64,000 bases of DNA. Origin: Bradyrhizobium sp. BR13661. Its GTDB lineage: Bacteria; Pseudomonadota; Alphaproteobacteria; Rhizobiales; Xanthobacteraceae. Shown one piece after another: positions 46,214 through 54,728 of the stretch. How positions within the stretch are numbered: position 1 is the stretch's first letter; every line of letters begins with the position of its first letter. The stretch covers positions 1-64,000 of the forward strand of contig NZ_JARXWB010000002.1 of the NCBI RefSeq assembly GCF_029892425.1. The letters are read 5' to 3'. The notes under the pieces were generated by a model that ran no database searches, was not told the DNA's origin, and saw only the letters and a program-made list of their open reading frames with translations. A program made the position numbers and the translations under genes.

Positions 46214-49200
46214 AAGCATGCAGTGTTTTCAATGTTGTCATGTATTGGTCGAGGTCGAAGCGATCGACCAGCGATCGCATTTCGGCGACGAAATCGGCAT
46301 GCTCCGGGTGCTCGCTGTCGATCTCGTCCAGCTTCAGCCGGATGGCTTTGACGTAACCGATCTGACCGAGCCCGATCAGCGCCTCGATGTGCCTGACCGG
46401 CGGCCGCGAACCGCTCTCCGGGTCCCACAGCGGTCCGACGATCTCGTCGGAGCTGTACTGCCACTCGATCTTAAGCAATTGGCGAATGGATTCCAGCAGC
46501 CGCGGTATATCGATCGGCTTCATCAGATAGCCGTCGTGGAAAGGCTGTGCGAGGGGGGCGCCATGCGCTTCCAGCGCACTGGCCGACACCATCAGGATGC
46601 GGGCCTGATGATGGCCGTTTGCACGCAGCTGTTCCGCCACGGTCCAGCCGTCCATGCCCGGCATCGAGATGTCGAGCAAGAATAGATCAGGCCGGCAATG
46701 CTGCGCCAGCGCGAGACAACCGGGGCCGTCCGCGGCGCTCAGCAGGATGAAGCCGAGCGGCGTCAGCACCTCGCGCAGGAGGTCGCGATGCACGGGATCG
46801 TCGTCGGTGATCAGAATGGTCTTGCGCGCGCCTTGATAGCCGGAGACCGGCGCCTCTACAGGCGCGGTACGCCTCGGATTCGTGACTTCCGACAACAGCA
46901 TCTTGACCTTGAACGTGCTGCCGTGGCCGACCGTGCTGGCGACCTTGATATCGCCGCCCATGACGCCGGCGAGCAGCCGGCTGATGGTCAGCCCCAGTCC
47001 CGTGCCGGTCTGCGGCTGCGAGACCCCGAGCGCGCCGCGTTCGAACGGCGCAAAGATGCGTTCGAGGTCGTCGCCCTGGATGCCAGGCCCGGTGTCGATG
47101 ATCTCGAACTCCGCGACCGGGCTACGGTAATGGACCACGAACTGGACGCTGCCGGTCTGGGTGAACTTGATGGCGTTGGAGAGCAGGTTGATCAGCACTT
47201 GGCGCAGCCGTTTTTCGTCGGCATAGACCACCGTCGGCAGTGTGGCCGGCCGCCTGAACACGAAGTCGATCCCCTTGGCGCCGGCCTGGAGGCGGAACAT
47301 GCCGACCAGCTGATCGAGAAATTCGCTCAATCGGACTTCGTCGCGGGACAGATAAAGCCTGCCGGCCTCGATCTTGGAAATGTCCAGAATGCCGTCGATC
47401 AGGCCGGAGAGGTGATCGGCGCTACGACGGACGACGCGAACCTGATCGCGCGGCTTGGTGTTGAGTGTCGCGTCCTGCTCCAGCAATTGGGCGTAGCCGC
47501 TGATCGCGTTCAGCGGCGAGCGCAGCTCGTGGCTCAGACCCACCACATAGCGGCTCTTGGCGAGGTTGGCGGACTCGGCAACCTCCTTGGCGCGCTGCAG
47601 CTCGGCGTCAGTACGCTTGTGCGCGTCGATTTCCTGGATCAGGAGCGTGGTCTGCCGCCGTGTCTCGGCTTCCGCCGCGCGGCGGCTCTGCTGCGCCAGC
47701 ACGAACAGCCACGCGACCACGCCGATGATAATGCTGAGCGAGAAGAACACCTTCCACAGCACGTTGGAGACGAGCGAGGTCTCGCCATGCACGCTCGCCG
47801 AGGTCTGCAGATAGATCAGCCCGAGCACCAGCGCGACGAGCCCGGCTGACACAACGAACACGCCGATGTAGTGGCCGAATTGCGAGTTGATGCGCTGATA
47901 GATCGGCTGCGGCAGGATCTTGCCGAGTGCTTCGGAGAATTGCACCTGCGCGCGCCCGTGCGGCTTGCAGAGATCGTGGCAGCGCGCGTCGAGCGAGCAG
48001 CACAGCGAGCAGATCGGGCCGGCATAGGCAGGGCAGGAGGTGGTGTCCTCCGGCTCGAAACTGTGCTCGCAGATACAGCACTGGATCGACTCGATATTGG
48101 CCCAGCTCCGCTTCGGCTTGCGTGCGATGTAGAATTTTCCATCCGTGAGCCAGGCGATCACAGGCGCGGTGACGAAAGCCACCGTCAGCGCAACGAACGC
48201 CGCCAGTGCCTTCATGGTCGGGCCGAACAGGCCATAGAAAGCTGCGATCGAGATGATAATCGCAAGCGTCATCGCGCCGACGCCGACCGGGTTGATGTCG
48301 TAGAGATGCGCCCGCTTGAACTCCATCTGCGGTGGACGCAAGCCGAGTGGCTTGTTGATCACGAGATCGGACACCAGCGCGCCGACCCAGGCAATCGCGA
48401 CGTTGGAGTAGAGTGCGAGCGTCTGCTCCAGCGCCTTGTAGACGCCAATCTCCATCAAGAGCAGCGCGACCATCACGTTGAAAACCAGCCAGACCACGCG
48501 TCCGGGGTGGCTGTGCGTCAGGCGCGAGAAGAAGTTCGACCAGGCGATCGAGCCGGCATAGGCGTTGGTGACGTTGATCTTGATCTGCGACAGCACCACG
48601 AAGAAACCGGTCAGCGCCAGCGCGAGGTCCGGATCCGACAGCACGTAGCGAAACGCCACGAGATACATATGCGCGGGCTCGGCCGCTTCCTCCGGCGGCA
48701 CGCCATGGCTCAGCGCGAAGAAGGCGAGGAACGAGCCGGCCAGAAGCTTCAGCGCGCCGAGCACGATCCAGCCCGGACCCGCACTCATCAGCGCGATCCA
48801 CCATGAGGCCTTGGAGGTGCGACGGTCGCGCGGCAGAAATCGCAGGAAGTCGACTTGCTCTCCGATCTGCGCGATCAGCGAGAACACGACGGAGGAGGCG
48901 ACACCGAACAGCAGCAGATCGAAATGCCCGCCGAGGTCGCCATGCTCGCCGGCGAATTTGTGCCACTCCGTGAAGGAGTGCGGATTGGCCCACGCGATCG
49001 CGCCGAAGGGCAGGATGTGCAGAATGACCCAGAGCGGCTGCGTCCAGAGCTGGAAGCGGCTGATCAGCGTGATGCCGTATGTCACCAGCGGGATGATTGC
49101 GACCGCGCTGATGAGATACCCGATCGGGCGCGGGATGCCCAAGCACATCTCGAGCGCGGTCGCCAGGATCACGGCCTCGATCGCAAAAAAGATGAACGTG

Positions 49201-49574
49201 AAGGAGGCGTAGATCAGCGATGTAACGGTCGAGCCGATATAGCCGAAGCCGGCACCTCGGGTGAGCAGGTCAATGTCGATGCCGCATTTGGCTGCATAAT
49301 AGGCAATCGGAACGCCGCAGAAAAAGATGATGGTGGAGACGACGAGGATGGCGGCCGCAGCGTTGGTGACGCCGTAATTGAGGGTGATGGTGCCCCCGAT
49401 CGCCTCCAGCACCAGGAACGAAATTGCGCCGATGGCGGTGTTGGCGACGCGAGCGGCGGACCAGCGCCGCGCGCTTTTGGCGGTGAAGCGCAGCGCGTAG
49501 TCTTCCAGCGTCTGGTTGGCGACCCATTGATTATACTGGCGCCTGACGCGGTCTATCCGCTGCCGCCCTGCCAC
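46203..49574 (-). CDS. Hybrid histidine kinase with N-terminal NCS1-like transporter module
   Basis: This is a 1123-residue fusion. Residues ~25-490 form a twelve-helix module like nucleobase:cation symporters (NCS1), followed by a Cys-rich segment (about 498-545, starting QCCICEHSF) that probably binds zinc, two more membrane helices (about 565-640), a HisKA domain with His ~682 (LSHELRSPLNAI), an ATPase (TGTGLGLTISR, about 860) and a receiver domain (ITDDDP, LLDISMPGMDG). The C-terminal ~100 residues are helical. I infer that the transporter part senses a nitrogenous solute. It is divergent from the amide uptake operon and overlaps its response regulator. Confidence 0.93.
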   Translation of the reverse strand: MAGRQRIDRVRRQYNQWVANQTLEDYALRFTAKSARRWSAARVANTAIGAISFLVLEAIGGTITLNYGVTNAAAAILVVSTIIFFCGVPIAYYAAKCGIDIDLLTRGAGFGYIGSTVTSLIYASFTFIFFAIEAVILATALEMCLGIPRPIGYLISAVAIIPLVTYGITLISRFQLWTQPLWVILHILPFGAIAWANPHSFTEWHKFAGEHGDLGGHFDLLLFGVASSVVFSLIAQIGEQVDFLRFLPRDRRTSKASWWIALMSAGPGWIVLGALKLLAGSFLAFFALSHGVPPEEAAEPAHMYLVAFRYVLSDPDLALALTGFFVVLSQIKINVTNAYAGSIAWSNFFSRLTHSHPGRVVWLVFNVMVALLLMEIGVYKALEQTLALYSNVAIAWVGALVSDLVINKPLGLRPPQMEFKRAHLYDINPVGVGAMTLAIIISIAAFYGLFGPTMKALAAFVALTVAFVTAPVIAWLTDGKFYIARKPKRSWANIESIQCCICEHSFEPEDTTSCPAYAGPICSLCCSLDARCHDLCKPHGRAQVQFSEALGKILPQPIYQRINSQFGHYIGVFVVSAGLVALVLGLIYLQTSASVHGETSLVSNVLWKVFFSLSIIIGVVAWLFVLAQQSRRAAEAETRRQTTLLIQEIDAHKRTDAELQRAKEVAESANLAKSRYVVGLSHELRSPLNAISGYAQLLEQDATLNTKPRDQVRVVRRSADHLSGLIDGILDISKIEAGRLYLSRDEVRLSEFLDQLVGMFRLQAGAKGIDFVFRRPATLPTVVYADEKRLRQVLINLLSNAIKFTQTGSVQFVVHYRSPVAEFEIIDTGPGIQGDDLERIFAPFERGALGVSQPQTGTGLGLTISRLLAGVMGGDIKVASTVGHGSTFKVKMLLSEVTNPRRTAPVEAPVSGYQGARKTILITDDDPVHRDLLREVLTPLGFILLSAADGPGCLALAQHCRPDLFLLDISMPGMDGWTVAEQLRANGHHQARILMVSASALEAHGAPLAQPFHDGYLMKPIDIPRLLESIRQLLKIEWQYSSDEIVGPLWDPESGSRPPVRHIEALIGLGQIGYVKAIRLKLDEIDSEHPEHADFVAEMRSLVDRFDLDQYMTTLKTLHAYEH

Positions 49575-49650
49575 TTAAACCCCACTCCCGAACTCGTCTG
49601 AACCTCTCGCGACCTCGCAAATCCCGTACCAAAAGCCTACGTCGGTATTT

Positions 49651-49691
49651 TGCGGTGCAGTATACGCGATCTTGCGTATGCTTGCGGTGCA
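49651..49691. promoter_or_regulatory. Nested direct/inverted repeat in the amide-operon promoter region
   Basis: TGCGGTGCA occurs at 49651-49659 and again at 49683-49691 in the same orientation. Between the copies is a perfect inverted repeat, ATACGC (49662-49667) and GCGTAT (49674-49679), with a six-base spacer. The block is 60 bases upstream of the binding-protein start in the 177-base divergent gap, a fitting place for the LuxR-type regulator to bind. Confidence 0.55.
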
Positions 49692-49751
49692 CAAATTCGA
49701 GCCATCCTCACGACACCAATCGCGTGTCCTCGAACAAACAGTGGGGTGCTC

Positions 49752-51011
49752 ATGTCAGACGAAACCAACAAAGGCCTGTTGTCGCCGCTTCGGCGCAAAC
49801 TATTGATGGGAATGGCGGCCATCCCGGCCGTCACGATGCTGCCGCGGACGTCTTTTGCGCAGGCCCCCGCGACCTCGGCGGTCAACACCACTGGTCTCGC
49901 GGTCACCGATACCGAGGTGACGGTCGGCATCCTGCACTCGGCGACCGGCACCATGGCGATCTCCGAAACCGGCTCGATCGAGGCCGAAAAGCTCGCCATC
50001 GAGCAGATCAACGCCGCCGGCGGCGTACTCGGGCGCAAGATCAAGTTCATCCAGGAAGACGGCGCCAGCGATTGGCCGACTTTCGCGGAGAAGGCGAAGA
50101 AGCTGCTCGTGAACGACAAGGTTGCAGCGATCATGGGCTGCTGGACCTCGGCCTCACGCAAGGCGGTGCTGCCTGTGGTCGAGCAGTACAACGGCATGCT
50201 CTACTACCCGACCTTCTATGAAGGCCTCGAGCAGTCCAAGAACGTGATCTACACCGGCCAGGAGGCGACCCAGCAGATCCTCGCCGGCCTGAACTGGATC
50301 GCCAAGGAGAAGGGCGCGAAGACCTTCTTCTTCATCGGCTCCGACTACATCTGGCCGCGCACCTCCAACAAGATCGCGCGCAAGCACGTCGAGAACGTGC
50401 TGAAGGGCAAGGTCGTCGGCGAGGAATACTATCCGCTCGGCAATACCCAGTTCAACTCGGTCATCAACAAGATCAAGCTGACCAAGCCCGACGTGATCTT
50501 CACCGACGTCGTCGGCGGCTCCAACGTCGCCTTCTACAAGCAGCTCAAGGCTGCCGGCATCGACCTTTCCAAGCAGGCGCTGCTCACCATCTCGGTGACC
50601 GAAGACGAGATCGACGGCATCGGCGGCGAGAACATTGCGGGTGCCTATGCCTGCATGAAGTACTTCCAGTCGCTCGACAATCCGAACAACAAGGCCTTCG
50701 TGCCCGCGTTCAAGAAGATGTGGGGCGAAAAGACTGTGATCGGAGACGTCACCCAGGCTGCCTATCTCGGCCCGTGGCTGTGGAAGTTGACGGTCGAGAA
50801 GGCCGGCTCCTTCGACGTCGACAAGATCGCGGCGGCGTCGCCCGGTGTCGAGTTCAAGGGCGCACCCGAAGGCTACGTGCGTATCCACGAGAACCATCAC
50901 CTCTGGTCGAAGACCCGCGTGGGTCGCGCCAAGCTCGATGGCCAGTTCGAGCTGATCTACGAGACCGCCGATCTCGTCGAGCCGGATCCGTTCCCCAAGG
51001 GTTACCAGTAA
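49752..51011 (+). CDS. urtA: Urea/short-chain amide ABC transporter, substrate-binding protein
   Basis: This 419-residue periplasmic binding protein of the UrtA/FmdD group has a Tat-type signal (LRRKLLMGMAAIPAV at about 13-27, cleavage after SFAQA). The mature part starts DTEVTVGILHSATGTMAIS and has the type I periplasmic fold of branched-chain amino acid and urea binders. Its operon encodes a formamidase and an aliphatic amidase, so formamide or acetamide is as likely a ligand as urea. ATG 49752 fits the signal; the longer frame upstream lies in the regulatory region. Confidence 0.93.
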   Translation: MSDETNKGLLSPLRRKLLMGMAAIPAVTMLPRTSFAQAPATSAVNTTGLAVTDTEVTVGILHSATGTMAISETGSIEAEKLAIEQINAAGGVLGRKIKFIQEDGASDWPTFAEKAKKLLVNDKVAAIMGCWTSASRKAVLPVVEQYNGMLYYPTFYEGLEQSKNVIYTGQEATQQILAGLNWIAKEKGAKTFFFIGSDYIWPRTSNKIARKHVENVLKGKVVGEEYYPLGNTQFNSVINKIKLTKPDVIFTDVVGGSNVAFYKQLKAAGIDLSKQALLTISVTEDEIDGIGGENIAGAYACMKYFQSLDNPNNKAFVPAFKKMWGEKTVIGDVTQAAYLGPWLWKLTVEKAGSFDVDKIAAASPGVEFKGAPEGYVRIHENHHLWSKTRVGRAKLDGQFELIYETADLVEPDPFPKGYQ

Positions 51012-51060
51012 GGGACGCGGCGTCCGCCGCGGTTTCTTCCAAGCTCAAGCAGCTCCCTGG

Positions 51061-51118
51061 CGTGGATTGCAACTCCACGCCCAAGACCCCCGCGTCGCGA
51101 ATTTGCTCGCGACGCGGG
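51061..51118 (+). other. Two intercistronic hairpins between urtA and urtB
   Basis: A short hairpin, CGTGGA / TCCACG (51061-51066 with 51074-51079), is followed by a perfect 12-bp stem, CCCGCGTCGCGA at 51089-51100 paired with 51107-51118 around the loop ATTTGC. There is no T-run. Such structures after a binding-protein gene commonly protect its mRNA and lower expression of the permease genes. Confidence 0.7.
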
Positions 51119-51144
51119 ACCCTATTCCCCGACGGAGGACATCG

Positions 51145-52071
51145 ATGTTCGGCGACTATTCGCTTGGTGATCTTGGCTCCATCTTCGTCATGCAGGGCTT
51201 TGCGGGTCTGATCCTGTTCTCGGTCTACGTGCTGATGGCACTCGGTCTTGCGATCATCTTCGGTCAGATGGGCGTCATCAACATGGCCCATGGCGAGTTC
51301 ATGATCCTCGGGGCCTACGTCACCTGGATGACCTCGAATTTCTTCCAGTCCTATTTGCCGAGCCTGTTCAGCGGCTACTTCTTCCTCGCGATGATCCTGG
51401 CCTTCATCGCATCAGGTGCGCTGGGAATGCTGGTCGAATGGGCGTTGATACGTCATCTCTACAAGCGCCCGCTCGACACGCTGCTCGCCACCTGGGGCCT
51501 CAGCCTGATGCTGCAGCAGGCCTACCGCTCCGTGTTCGGCGCGCGTGAGGTCGGCGTCGAGCTGCCGCAATGGATGCTCGGCTCGCTGCAGGTGACCAGC
51601 AGCATCGAAGTGCCGATCAACGGCGTCTTCGTGATGTGCCTGACGGTGCTGATCACCGTCGGCGTCGCCTATGTCATGTACAAATCGCGCTGGGGCCGCC
51701 AGGTCCGGGCCGTCGTGCAGAACCGCATCATGGCCGGCGCGGTTGGCATCAACACCGAGAAAGTCGACCGCTACACGTTTGGCCTCGGCTGCGGCATTGC
51801 CGGTGTCGCCGGCAGCGCCTTTACGATGATCGGCTCGACCGGGCCGACCTCCGGACAGCTCTATATCGTCGACACATTCCTCGTGGTCGTGTTCGGCGGC
51901 GCCGCGAGCCTCGTCGGCACCATCGCCTCGGCCTTCTCGATCTCGCAGACGCAATCCACCCTCGAGTTCTTCATGTCGGGCTCGATGGCCAAGGTGCTGA
52001 CGCTGCTCGCCGTTGTCGGAATCCTGATGCTGCGGCCGCAGGGGCTGTTCGCCCTCAAAGTCCGCAAGTGA
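51145..52071 (+). CDS. urtB: Urea/amide ABC transporter permease (UrtB type)
   Basis: The 308-residue membrane protein has about eight helices of the LivH/UrtB permease family: GLIMSV-like opening (GLILFSVYVLMALGLAIIFGQMGVINMAHGEF region), and the coupling helix around KSRWGRQVRAVVQNRIMAGAVGI. The start at 51145 follows GGAGGACATCG; the frame upstream covers the hairpins. It forms the membrane pore with the UrtC-type protein encoded 18 bases further on. Confidence 0.93.
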   Translation: MFGDYSLGDLGSIFVMQGFAGLILFSVYVLMALGLAIIFGQMGVINMAHGEFMILGAYVTWMTSNFFQSYLPSLFSGYFFLAMILAFIASGALGMLVEWALIRHLYKRPLDTLLATWGLSLMLQQAYRSVFGAREVGVELPQWMLGSLQVTSSIEVPINGVFVMCLTVLITVGVAYVMYKSRWGRQVRAVVQNRIMAGAVGINTEKVDRYTFGLGCGIAGVAGSAFTMIGSTGPTSGQLYIVDTFLVVVFGGAASLVGTIASAFSISQTQSTLEFFMSGSMAKVLTLLAVVGILMLRPQGLFALKVRK

Positions 52072-52089
52072 GAATGTGAGGCTGATGCA

Positions 52090-53232
52090 ATGACCGATAA
52101 CAGGTTCTTCAATCGATCGGAGCTCATCGGAATTCTGGTGCTCGCGGTCTTCCTGGTGGTGGTGCTGCCGCTCACGCTCGACGTCTTCAGGCTCAATCTG
52201 GTCGCCAAATATCTGACCTACGCCTTCGTCGCGCTGGGGCTGGTGATCTGCTGGGGCTATGGCGGCATTCTCAGCCTCGGCCAGGGCGTGTTCTTCGGGC
52301 TCGGTGGCTACTGCATGGCGATGTTCCTCAAGCTCGAAGCGTCGAGCGTGGAGAACACCAAGATCCAGTCGACCCCTGGCATCCCTGATTTCATGGACTG
52401 GAATCAGATCACGGCGTTGCCGCTGTTCTGGAAGCCGTTTCACAGCCTCACCTTGACCATCGCGGCCATCATCCTGGTGCCCGGTATCTTCGCGCTGATC
52501 ATCGGCACGGCGATGTTCAAGCGCCGCGTCGGCGGCACTTACTTCGCGATCATCACACAGGCGGTCGCGGCGATCCTCACCATCCTGATCGTGGGCCAAC
52601 AGGGTTACACCGGCGGTATCAACGGCATGACCGACCTGCGGACCCTGAAGGGTTGGGACATCAGGCCCGACCACGCCAAGATCGTGCTGTACTTCTTCGA
52701 GGTCGGCTGCCTGTTCGTCTGCATCATGATCGCGCAGTTCGTCCGGCACTCCAAGCTCGGGCGCATCCTGGTTGCGATGCGCGAGAAGGAGGACCGGGTC
52801 CGCTTCTCCGGCTACAGCGTCGCCAACTTCAAGATCTTCGCCTTCTGCATCGCCGCCGTGTTCGCCGCGATCGGCGGCGCCATGTTCGCGCTCAATGTCG
52901 GCTTCATGTCGCCGTCCTTCGTCGGCATCGTGCCGTCGATCGAAATGGTGATCTACACCGCGGTCGGCGGCCGGCTGTCGATCCTGGGGGCGATCTACGG
53001 CACGCTGCTGGTGAACTTCGCCAAGACCAGCCTGTCGGAGACTTTCCCCGAATTGTGGCTGTTTGGCCTCGGCGGTCTCTTCATCGCCGTGGTGCTCGCA
53101 TTCCCGAACGGTCTTGCGGGGATCTGGGGCGACTATGTGCAGCCGCGCATCGATCGCCTGATCGCGTCGCGCAAACCCAAGCCTGAAGGCTGGACCGACA
53201 GCTCGGTCGCCGACGGCGCCCCGGCGGAGTGA
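52090..53232 (+). CDS. urtC: Urea/amide ABC transporter permease (UrtC type)
   Basis: The 380-residue permease has about nine helices, with the LivM/UrtC segments YGGILSLGQGVFFGLGGYCMA and LGRILVAMREKEDRVRFSGY (cytoplasmic coupling loop). It is longer than LivM, as is typical for UrtC. The ATG at 52090 is 18 bases after the urtB stop. The C-terminal ~25 residues are polar. The ATPase gene follows after ten bases. Confidence 0.93.
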   Translation: MTDNRFFNRSELIGILVLAVFLVVVLPLTLDVFRLNLVAKYLTYAFVALGLVICWGYGGILSLGQGVFFGLGGYCMAMFLKLEASSVENTKIQSTPGIPDFMDWNQITALPLFWKPFHSLTLTIAAIILVPGIFALIIGTAMFKRRVGGTYFAIITQAVAAILTILIVGQQGYTGGINGMTDLRTLKGWDIRPDHAKIVLYFFEVGCLFVCIMIAQFVRHSKLGRILVAMREKEDRVRFSGYSVANFKIFAFCIAAVFAAIGGAMFALNVGFMSPSFVGIVPSIEMVIYTAVGGRLSILGAIYGTLLVNFAKTSLSETFPELWLFGLGGLFIAVVLAFPNGLAGIWGDYVQPRIDRLIASRKPKPEGWTDSSVADGAPAE

Positions 53233-53242
53233 GGAGATCATC

Positions 53243-53998
53243 ATGCTAATAGGACACCAGCCCAAGGAATTCCTGCTCGCAGTCGAAGCTCTCACCGTGT
53301 CGTTCGACGGCTTCAAGGCGGTCAACGATCTCTCCTTCTACGTCGATGAAAACGAGATCCGCGTGATCATCGGCCCGAACGGTGCCGGCAAGACCACCGT
53401 GCTTGACCTGATCTGCGGCAAGACCAAAGCGACCTCGGGCTCGATCCAGTTCCGCGGCAAGGAGCTGACACGGATGAAGGAGAACGAGATCGTCAAGACC
53501 GGTGTCGGTCGCAAATTCCAGAACCCGTCGATCTACGACGACCTCACGGTGTTCGAGAATCTCGAGATCTCCTATCCGCGCGGACGCTCGGTGTTCGGCG
53601 CGCTGACCTTCACCCGCGACGCCGCCGTGCGCGACCGGGTGCATGAGGTCGCGGAAATGATTTTCCTGAAGGACAAGCTGAACATGAGCGCCGATCTGCT
53701 CAGCCATGGCCAGAAGCAATGGCTCGAGATCGGCATGCTGCTGATCCAGGACCCGGACCTTCTGATGCTGGACGAGCCCGTCGCCGGGATGAGTGTGTCC
53801 GAGCGCGCCAAGACCGCCGAGCTGCTCAATCGCATCATCAAGAACCGGTCGGTGCTGGTGATCGAGCACGACATGAAGTTCGTCGAGGACATCGCGCACA
53901 AGGTCACCGTGCTGCATCAGGGCCAGATCCTCTCCGAGGGGACCATGGAGAAGGTGCAGAACGATCCCAAGGTCATCGAAGTGTATTTGGGGCATTAA
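53243..53998 (+). CDS. urtD: Urea/amide ABC transporter ATP-binding protein (UrtD type)
   Basis: This 251-residue ATPase has Walker A GPNGAGKTT (about 44-52), a signature with LSHGQKQWLEIG in place of the usual LSGGQ, as in UrtD proteins, and Walker B LLMLDEPVAGM. The H-loop His is in VIEHDMKFV. It pairs with the next ATPase to drive the two permeases. ATG 53243 follows GGAGATC. Confidence 0.95.
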   Translation: MLIGHQPKEFLLAVEALTVSFDGFKAVNDLSFYVDENEIRVIIGPNGAGKTTVLDLICGKTKATSGSIQFRGKELTRMKENEIVKTGVGRKFQNPSIYDDLTVFENLEISYPRGRSVFGALTFTRDAAVRDRVHEVAEMIFLKDKLNMSADLLSHGQKQWLEIGMLLIQDPDLLMLDEPVAGMSVSERAKTAELLNRIIKNRSVLVIEHDMKFVEDIAHKVTVLHQGQILSEGTMEKVQNDPKVIEVYLGH

Positions 53999-54010
53999 GG
54001 AGGCGTGACG

Positions 54011-54700
54011 ATGCTGGCAATTTCCGATCTTCACGTCGCCTACGGCCAGAGCGAGGTGCTTCACGGGCTCAACGTCAAGGTCGCGCCCAACGAGATCGTC
54101 GCGATCATGGGCCGCAACGGCATGGGCAAGACCACGCTGATGAAATCGCTGATGGGCATCCTGCCGACGAAGAGCGGCTCGGTGAACATGGACGGTGCGG
54201 AACTGGTCGGCCTGCCGAGCTATGAGCGCGTCGCCAAGGGCCTCGCCTACGTTCCACAGGGCCGCATGATCTTCTCCACCATGACGGTGAAGGAGAACAT
54301 CGAGACCGGTCTCGTGGTCTCCGGCGGTTCCGAGGTGCCCAGCGACATCTATGAGCTGTTTCCGGTGCTGCTGGAGATGAAGGGCCGTCGTGGCGGCAAT
54401 CTTTCCGGCGGGCAACAACAGCAGCTGGCGATCGCCCGCGCGCTCGCGACCAAACCGAAAGTGCTGCTGCTCGACGAGCCGACCGAAGGCATCCAGCCGT
54501 CGATCATCAAGGACATGGCGCGGACGCTCAAGCGCATCCGCGACGAGAAGGGCCTGTCGATCGTCGTGTCCGAGCAGGTCCTGAGCTTCGCGCTCGATAT
54601 CGCCGACCGCGTGCTGGTCATCGAGAACGGCGCAATCGTGCGCGATGACCCGCGCGACAGCGTCGATGCCGCGCAGGTCTCGAAATATCTGTCCGTCTAA
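54011..54700 (+). CDS. urtE: Urea/amide ABC transporter ATP-binding protein (UrtE type)
   Basis: The second ATPase has 229 residues, with Walker A GRNGMGKTT, signature LSGGQQQQLAIARAL and Walker B LLLDEPTEGIQ. These features and its length fit UrtE/LivF. AAGGAGG lies seven bases before ATG 54011; a GTG six bases earlier is the alternative. It ends the transporter part of the operon, 28 bases before the formamidase gene. Confidence 0.95.
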   Translation: MLAISDLHVAYGQSEVLHGLNVKVAPNEIVAIMGRNGMGKTTLMKSLMGILPTKSGSVNMDGAELVGLPSYERVAKGLAYVPQGRMIFSTMTVKENIETGLVVSGGSEVPSDIYELFPVLLEMKGRRGGNLSGGQQQQLAIARALATKPKVLLLDEPTEGIQPSIIKDMARTLKRIRDEKGLSIVVSEQVLSFALDIADRVLVIENGAIVRDDPRDSVDAAQVSKYLSV

Positions 54701-54728
54701 CCAACCGCAGTAAAAGGGGAGCATCTCG

